Positions 12,181 to 15,245 of a DNA stretch of 15,245 nucleotides are shown here, piece by piece. Position 1 is the first letter of the stretch, and each line of letters begins with the position of its first letter. Source of the stretch: Geobacter sp. UBA5735 (GTDB lineage: Bacteria; Desulfobacterota; Desulfuromonadia; Geobacterales; Geobacteraceae); NCBI GenBank assembly GCA_002419385.1, contig DIFZ01000057.1, positions 1-15,245 of the forward strand, given 5' to 3'. The notes under the pieces are model-generated. The model saw only the letters and a program-made list of their open reading frames with translations. It made no database searches and was not told the DNA's origin. The position numbers and the translations under genes were made by a program.

Positions 12181-12705
12181 TCAGTTTCCCTGTTTCTGCG
12201 CCCTGATGGCTTCGAGCACGCGGACGAAGCTACCCGGTACAGCGGCGAGCGTTCCGACGAAGTTTGCTATCGGAGCGTTCATGGTGCCGAGCAACTTGGC
12301 AATCAGCACCTCGCGGCTGGGCAGATCGGCCAAGGCTTGTATTTCACTGACCGTGATCGGCTTGCCGGTCAGTACCGCTGCCTTGAGTTTGAACGTTGCC
12401 TGCTGTTCCTTGGCAGCCTTGGCGAGCACCTTTGCCGCGGCAACCGGATCATCATAGCTGAACGCGATTGCGGTGGGTCCGGCGTAGTGGGGAGAGAGCG
12501 ACTCCTTGTCAGTCCCCTTGGAAGCCATCTCCAGCAGGGTGTTCTTGACAACACGGTATTCTACGTCGGCCTTGCGAAGGTCGTTTCTCAGGCTCGTTGC
12601 CTGGGACACGCTCATACCGCGGAAATCGGCAAGAAAAACCGCCTTGGCATTCTTCAGCTTTTCATGCAGCTCGTTGATAAGCTGCTGTTTGTTTTCCCTG
12701 TTCAA
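12181..12705 (-). CDS. rplJ: 50S ribosomal protein L10
   Basis: L10 anchors the L7/L12 dimers on 23S rRNA at the stalk base. The 174-residue product begins MNRENKQQLINELHEKL and carries the rRNA-binding segment VFLADFRGMSVSQATSLRNDLRKADVEYRVVKNTLL. It ends in a helical region around 158-174 (FVRVLEAIRAQKQGN) that would hold L12 dimers. The start is TTG at 12703-12705, chosen because AAAGGAGGAA (12711-12720) places GGAGG seven bases upstream; no better ATG or GTG lies nearby. It follows rplA after 178 bp, a spacer that contains an L10-leader-like RNA fold. In many bacteria L10, or its complex with L12, binds that leader and represses its own operon. Together with the TTG codon, this suggests tight control of L10 amount. 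Confidence 0.97.
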   Translation of the reverse strand: MNRENKQQLINELHEKLKNAKAVFLADFRGMSVSQATSLRNDLRKADVEYRVVKNTLLEMASKGTDKESLSPHYAGPTAIAFSYDDPVAAAKVLAKAAKEQQATFKLKAAVLTGKPITVSEIQALADLPSREVLIAKLLGTMNAPIANFVGTLAAVPGSFVRVLEAIRAQKQGN

Positions 12706-12732
12706 GCGCCTTCCTCCTTTCTTTAGATATGA

Positions 12733-12809
12733 GGGTCAGATGACCCGGCCAAAGTCGGGAGCGTAAAGGAAGCACAAGATTACGAACCGCAAGTCTCGGC
12801 AGGCCGGAT
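12733..12809 (-). promoter_or_regulatory. Probable L10 leader (autoregulatory RNA upstream of rplJ)
   Basis: The rplA-rplJ spacer can form a closing helix of eight pairs, AUCCGGCC (12802-12809) with GGCCGGGU (12743-12750), including one GU wobble. It encloses UGCCGAGACUUGCGG and an inner stem CGUAA (12780-12784) with UUACG (12762-12766). The asymmetric interior with a CCGAGAC-type stretch resembles known L10 leaders. A separate palindrome, GGGTCA-TC-TGACCC (12733-12746), overlaps the 3' arm of the closing helix, so the two folds are mutually exclusive. That could be a switch acting on the rplJ ribosome-binding site 13 bases further on. No T-run follows, so control would more likely be translational. 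Confirmation would be a match to the Rfam L10_leader model. Confidence 0.65.
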
Positions 12810-12819
12810 TATCGTTTAA

Positions 12820-12843
12820 GCCGTTCGGGCGTACCCGGGCGGC
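12820..12843 (-). other. GC-rich hairpin after rplA
   Basis: The transcript GCCG-CC-CGGG-TACG-CCCG-AA-CGGC folds as two four-pair stems separated by a small CC/AA internal loop and capped by a four-base loop. It lies about 40 bases after the rplA stop and just before the L10 leader fold. No T-run follows, so it is not a standard terminator. It may protect the upstream mRNA or form an outer part of the leader. Confidence 0.35.
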
Positions 12844-12883
12844 GCCTGCTTTCTTCGACTTTGGCGAAATGAACAAACTCGTT

Positions 12884-13588
12884 TTATGCCAACTGGGCCG
12901 AGACGTCAGCCACATCGAGCAGCACGCCGGGACCCATCGTGGAAGAAATGGATATCTTCTTGATATAGGTGCCCTTGGCTGCCGAAGGCTTAGCCTTGAC
13001 CAGCGCCTCCATGAGGGCCAGGATGTTCTCGCACAGCTTATCGGCCTCGAAAGAAAGCTTGCCGACAGGCGCATGAACGATACCGGCCTTTTCCACACGG
13101 TACTCGACCTTGCCTGCCTTGCACTCCTTGACGGCCCGGTCGATATCGAAGGTCACGGTACCGACCTTCGGATTCGGCATGAGGCCGCGGGGACCGAGCA
13201 GCTTGCCGATCTTGCCCACGACACCCATCATGTCAGGAGTCGCGATTGCCATGTCGAAATCGAACCAGCCCTCCTGAATCTTTGCAACCAGATCTTCCGC
13301 GCCGACATGATCGGCGCCGGCCTCGCGGGCTTCCTTTTCCTTCTCGCCCTTGGCGAACACCAGGACCCTGACGTCCTTGCCCAGACCGTTGGGAAGAACA
13401 ACCGCACCACGGACCATCTGGTCAGCATGCCGGGGATCGACACCAAGACGGACGGCCACGTCGACAGTCTCGTCAAACTTGCAGTATGAAGAGCCCTTGA
13501 CCAGTTCTACGGCATCCTTGAGGGGATAATTCTGGGTTCTGTCCACCTTTGCGCGGGCTGCACTCTGTTTCTTGGATATCTGTGACAT
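12884..13588 (-). CDS. rplA: 50S ribosomal protein L1
   Basis: L1 forms the mobile stalk on the E-site side of the large subunit and helps release deacylated tRNA. The 234-residue product is full length. It has the signature GPRGLMPNPKVGTVT around residues 130-144, the preceding MVRGAVVLPNGLGKDVRVLVFAKG segment, and the conserved C-terminal KGTYIKKISISSTMGPG. The ATG at 13586-13588 follows GGAGAGGG. It lies 21 bp downstream of rplK, the standard L11 operon arrangement. In E. coli L1 represses translation of rplK and rplA by binding the leader upstream of rplK. A hairpin in the comparable place here (14060-14094) is a candidate target. Confidence 0.98.
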   Translation of the reverse strand: MSQISKKQSAARAKVDRTQNYPLKDAVELVKGSSYCKFDETVDVAVRLGVDPRHADQMVRGAVVLPNGLGKDVRVLVFAKGEKEKEAREAGADHVGAEDLVAKIQEGWFDFDMAIATPDMMGVVGKIGKLLGPRGLMPNPKVGTVTFDIDRAVKECKAGKVEYRVEKAGIVHAPVGKLSFEADKLCENILALMEALVKAKPSAAKGTYIKKISISSTMGPGVLLDVADVSAQLA

Positions 13589-13609
13589 GTTTGTTATCCC
13601 TCTCCTTGC

Positions 13610-14032
13610 TTACACAATCTCAACGCCCATGCTTCGGGCGGTACCTTCGATAGTCTGCATGGCAGCTTCGAGACTCGCTGCGTTCAGGTCCGGCATTTTT
13701 TTCTGCGCTATCTCGCGGACCTGGTCCTTGGTCAGCTTCCCGACCTTGTTCTTGTTGGGCACGCTCGAGCCCTTATCCAGGCTGATCGCCTTCTTGATCA
13801 GTACGGAAGCGGGAGGAGTCTTGGTCACGAAACTGAAGGACCTGTCCGCATAGACGGTGATGACAACGGGGGTGATCGTCCCCTCGTCAGCCTGCGTCTT
13901 TGCATTGAAGGCCTTGCAGAACTCCATTATGTTCACACCGTGCTGGCCCAGCGCCGGGCCTACGGGAGGAGACGGATTCGCTTTCCCCGCCGGGATCTGC
14001 AGCTTGATATATCCGGTTATTTTTTTCGCCAT
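13610..14032 (-). CDS. rplK: 50S ribosomal protein L11
   Basis: L11 binds the GTPase-associated region of 23S rRNA at the stalk base and contacts elongation factors. In many bacteria it is also needed for RelA-dependent stringent response. The 140-residue protein shows the N-terminal KITGYIKLQIPAGKANP and the proline-rich PSPPVGPALGQHG at 20-32, where thiostrepton contacts the family. The C-terminal rRNA-binding domain ends in KMPDLNAASLEAAMQTIEGTARSMG. Lys3 and Lys4 are retained; the family is often trimethylated near its N-terminus by PrmA. The ATG at 14030-14032 has AAGGAG eight bases upstream. It follows nusG after 83 bp and precedes rplA by 21 bp. Confidence 0.98.
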   Translation of the reverse strand: MAKKITGYIKLQIPAGKANPSPPVGPALGQHGVNIMEFCKAFNAKTQADEGTITPVVITVYADRSFSFVTKTPPASVLIKKAISLDKGSSVPNKNKVGKLTKDQVREIAQKKMPDLNAASLEAAMQTIEGTARSMGVEIV

Positions 14033-14059
14033 GTGAAAACTCCTTCTAAGCTAGTGTAA

Positions 14060-14094
14060 TCCGACGCGGAACCGCCAACGCACCACCCGTCGGA
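14060..14094 (-). promoter_or_regulatory. Hairpin in the rplK leader, candidate L1 autoregulatory site
   Basis: A perfect seven-base inverted repeat, TCCGACG (14088-14094) and CGTCGGA (14060-14066), encloses 21 bases rich in GGTGG and GGCGG. Two further GC pairs are possible inside, past a one-base bulge. It sits between the nusG stop and the rplK ribosome-binding site, the place where L1 binds mRNA in E. coli. The stem is seen directly. The L1 link is positional inference only, and I could not show resemblance to the 23S L1-binding helices. Confidence 0.4.
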
Positions 14095-14115
14095 CAGGGT
14101 GAATCGTGTTTCGGC

Positions 14116-14643
14116 TCAGCTCTTCTCGACCTGCATGAATTCGAGCTCCACCGGTGTGGCCCGGCCGAAAATACTGACCATTACCCGCAGTTTGCCCTTG
14201 TCGGGTTTGACATCCTCGACCACTCCCGAAAAGTTCAGGAACGGCCCGTCGATGACGCGGACGGTTTCGCCGACCTCGAACAGCACCTTGGGTTTGGGCT
14301 TTTCGGCGCCCTCCTCCATCCTGCGGGTGATTTTGTTCACCTCGTCATCAGGTATCTGAACCGGGGCGTTGCCGCCGACAAAGCCGGTGACCTTGGAGGT
14401 TTCCTTGACCACATGCCAGGTATCGTCGTTCAACTCCATGTTCACCAGGATGTAACCGGGGAAGAACTTCCTCGACGAGGTCTTCTTCTCGCCCTTCTTC
14501 AGCTCGACAACTGTCTCGGATGGTATGAGAATCTCACCGAAAAATTCTTCCAGGCTAAGGTTCCTGATTCTTTCCATCAGGGAAAGCCTGACTTTATTTT
14601 CAAAACCGGAATACGTATGTACGCCGTACCATTTCTTTGTCAT
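14116..14643 (-). CDS. nusG: Transcription termination/antitermination factor NusG
   Basis: NusG binds the polymerase clamp helices, suppresses pausing, and links the polymerase to Rho or to ribosomal S10. The 175-residue protein has an N-terminal NGN domain: KKWYGVHTYSGFENKV at 3-18, then RKFFPGYILVNME at 58-70. A linker at about 113-120 leads to the C-terminal KOW domain with VGETVRVIDGPFLNFSGVVE at 124-143. The start is ATG at 14641-14643, seven bases after AAGGG. An adjoining in-frame TTG (14644-14646) was rejected because it sits too close to the ribosome-binding site. The spacer from secE is only 10 bp and the ribosome-binding site directly abuts the secE stop, so the two genes are likely translationally coupled. 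Confidence 0.97.
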   Translation of the reverse strand: MTKKWYGVHTYSGFENKVRLSLMERIRNLSLEEFFGEILIPSETVVELKKGEKKTSSRKFFPGYILVNMELNDDTWHVVKETSKVTGFVGGNAPVQIPDDEVNKITRRMEEGAEKPKPKVLFEVGETVRVIDGPFLNFSGVVEDVKPDKGKLRVMVSIFGRATPVELEFMQVEKS

Positions 14644-14653
14644 CAAAGTTCCC

Positions 14654-14839
14654 TTATCGCAAAAAAGCCTTCAATATCTTGTTGATAACCAAGTCACAAC
14701 CGAACAGGTAAAAGGCTATCACGATAATGATGAACAGTACCACCCAGGTGGTCGAAACAGTTTCTTTCCTGGCCGGCCAGGTCACCCTGTGCAGTTCGGC
14801 CCGGACATCGTCGAGGAAAGTCTTTGCCTTGGCAATCAC
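14654..14839 (-). CDS. secE: Preprotein translocase subunit SecE
   Basis: SecE clamps SecY in the inner-membrane export channel. The 61-residue product is the short single-span form found in most bacteria. An amphipathic N-terminal helix with RAELHRVTWPARKET (about 13-27) carries the conserved TWP motif. One membrane segment spans about 29-50 (TTWVVLFIIIVIAFYLFGCD). The frame also allows a TTG at 14845, but GAGGG (14846-14850) abuts it directly. The GTG at 14837-14839 has a proper six-base spacing and gives MIAKAKTFLDD, which resembles relatives. The gene lies 40 bp after tRNA-Trp and 10 bp before nusG, the standard secE-nusG pair. Confidence 0.93.
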   Translation of the reverse strand: MIAKAKTFLDDVRAELHRVTWPARKETVSTTWVVLFIIIVIAFYLFGCDLVINKILKAFLR

Positions 14840-14845
14840 GTGCAA

Positions 14846-14850
14846 CCCTC
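14846..14850 (-). promoter_or_regulatory. Ribosome-binding site that decides the secE start
   Basis: The minus strand reads GAGGG-TTGCAC-GTG. The motif is directly next to TTG but six bases from GTG. Six is in the normal range and zero is not, so GTG at 14839 is preferred and SecE is two residues shorter than the longest frame. Confidence 0.65.
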
Positions 14851-14879
14851 ATGTGCAGCTGGTTTTAGAAGCATTGTAA

Positions 14880-14956
14880 TGGCAGGCCAGGAGGGATTCG
14901 AACCCCCAACACCCGGTTTTGGAGACCGGTGCTCTAGCCGTTAGAGCTACTGGCCT
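14880..14956 (-). tRNA. tRNA-Trp (anticodon CCA)
   Basis: A complete 77-nt cloverleaf including encoded CCA. The acceptor arm AGGCCAG/CTGGCCT pairs seven bases with G as discriminator. The D arm is GCTC/GAGC with a nine-base loop. The anticodon arm CCGGT-CTCCAAA-ACCGG has CCA in the loop. The variable region is five bases. The T arm GGGGG-TTCGAAT-CCCTC has one GU pair. CCA decodes UGG, so this is tRNA-Trp; G73 is also the bacterial tRNA-Trp discriminator. It lies between rpmG (54 bp upstream) and secE (40 bp downstream), so it must be cut from a polycistronic transcript. A tRNA-Trp beside secE is a known arrangement in many bacteria. Confidence 0.97.
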
Positions 14957-14967
14957 GCATGGCAAGA

Positions 14968-14991
14968 AAGCCGCCACTGACGTAACGGCTT
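14968..14991 (-). other. Weak hairpin between rpmG and tRNA-Trp
   Basis: The transcript pairs AAGCCG with CGGCTT around a 12-base loop, followed by TCTTGCC. It is short with no real T-run, so it is a poor terminator candidate. It could mark the 5' side for tRNA processing. Confidence 0.25.
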
Positions 14992-15010
14992 CATCACAAG
15001 CTGACAGTTA

Positions 15011-15160
15011 TTACTTGCTTTCTTTATGGGGAGTATGAGTACGACAGAAGCGGCAGTATTTTTTCATTTCCAGTTTGCCGGGAGTATTCTTCTTGTTCTT
15101 CGTCGTCGTGTAGTTGCGGTGCTTGCATTCGGTGCAGGCAAGGGTAATGATGTCTCTCAT
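15011..15160 (-). CDS. rpmG: 50S ribosomal protein L33
   Basis: A small 49-residue protein of the large subunit near the E site. The translation starts MRDIITLACTECKHRNYTTT and ends THTPHKESK, an unmistakable L33. It keeps both CxxC pairs (C9/C12 and C36/C39), so it is the zinc-binding form. Many genomes also carry a zinc-free paralogue used under zinc limitation, which cannot be seen here. The ATG at 15158-15160 has AAAAAGGAA about nine bases upstream. It lies between the tuf-like gene (60 bp upstream, across a strong hairpin) and tRNA-Trp, the usual head of the secE-nusG cluster. Confidence 0.96.
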   Translation of the reverse strand: MRDIITLACTECKHRNYTTTKNKKNTPGKLEMKKYCRFCRTHTPHKESK

Positions 15161-15182
15161 GCTCTCGATTCCTTTTTACGTA

Positions 15183-15212
15183 CGGTGGGCCGGAGCATCC
15201 TCCGTCCCACCG
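15183..15212 (-). terminator. Strong hairpin between tuf and rpmG
   Basis: The transcript forms CGGTGGG-CGGAG paired with CTCCG-CCCACCG: 12 pairs with one A·G mismatch after the first seven and a four-base GATG loop. It begins nine bases after the tuf stop. On the transcribed strand it is followed by TACGTAAAAAGG, which is the rpmG ribosome-binding region and not a T-run. It is therefore more likely an mRNA 3'-end stabiliser, processing site or weak terminator than a full stop. Confidence 0.5.
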
Positions 15213-15220
15213 CGCTAAAC

Positions 15221-15245
15221 TTACTCGATAATTGAACTCACGACA
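15221..15245 (-). CDS. tuf: Elongation factor Tu, last seven codons and stop (cut by window edge)
   Basis: The minus strand at the window edge reads, in frame, Val-Val-Ser-Ser-Ile-Ile-Glu then TAA (15221-15223). This matches the C-terminal pattern GVV-x-x-IIE of many bacterial EF-Tu proteins. A tuf gene is also the usual neighbour upstream of rpmG/tRNA/secE/nusG. The call rests on seven residues plus gene order. It would be the upstream copy of a tuf pair, with the other copy starting at position 9. Confidence 0.7.

Noticed and set aside
14644..14646. TTG as the nusG start, one codon before the ATG
   Set aside because: Only four bases separate it from AAGGG, whereas the adjacent ATG has seven.
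14840..14845. TTG start for secE, two codons upstream
   Set aside because: The GAGGG ribosome-binding site abuts it with no spacing; the GTG at 14839 has six bases.

Overview
The window is a core translation and transcription gene cluster. It carries the classic bacterial order tuf–rpmG–tRNA-Trp–secE–nusG–rplK–rplA–rplJ–rplL–rpoB–rpoC–rpsL–rpsG–fusA–tuf. Every gene is on the minus strand, so transcription runs from high to low coordinates. Protein sequence and gene order both suggest a Geobacter-like deltaproteobacterium (Geobacterales/Desulfuromonadales). The best clues are the RpoB N-terminus (MAYSIANN...), the RpoC N-terminus (MEDFFSFF...) and a proteobacterial-type trigger-loop insertion in RpoC. 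This placement comes from recall of the families, not from a search.

Layout in transcription order. (1) 15245–14654: the last codons of an EF-Tu gene, a strong hairpin, ribosomal protein L33 (49 codons), tRNA-Trp(CCA) and the translocase subunit SecE. (2) 14643–13610: NusG and L11. (3) 13588–11749: L1, L10 and L7/L12, with an L10-type structured leader ahead of rplJ. (4) 11748–3120: a spacer with a terminator-like attenuator, then the large RNA polymerase subunits RpoB and RpoC. (5) 3119–1: a sigma70-like promoter just past rpoC, then the str operon (S12, S7, EF-G) and the first three codons of a second EF-Tu gene.

The genes act together. L33, L11, L1, L10, L7/L12, S12 and S7 are ribosome parts. 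L11, L10 and L7/L12 form the stalk base and stalk that recruit and activate EF-Tu and EF-G. NusG links the polymerase (RpoB and RpoC) to the ribosome or to Rho. SecE anchors the protein-export channel.

No phage, IS, CRISPR, defence or metabolic-island gene is visible, and no reading frame is broken. All plus-strand open frames look like shadows of the real genes. The longest stretch without a gene is the 205-bp rplL–rpoB spacer. The points of interest are RNA-level and architectural: spacer hairpins at likely control points, four non-ATG starts in very highly expressed genes, and a ~15 kb essential block bounded by two direct-repeat tuf genes. I found no convincing undescribed system.
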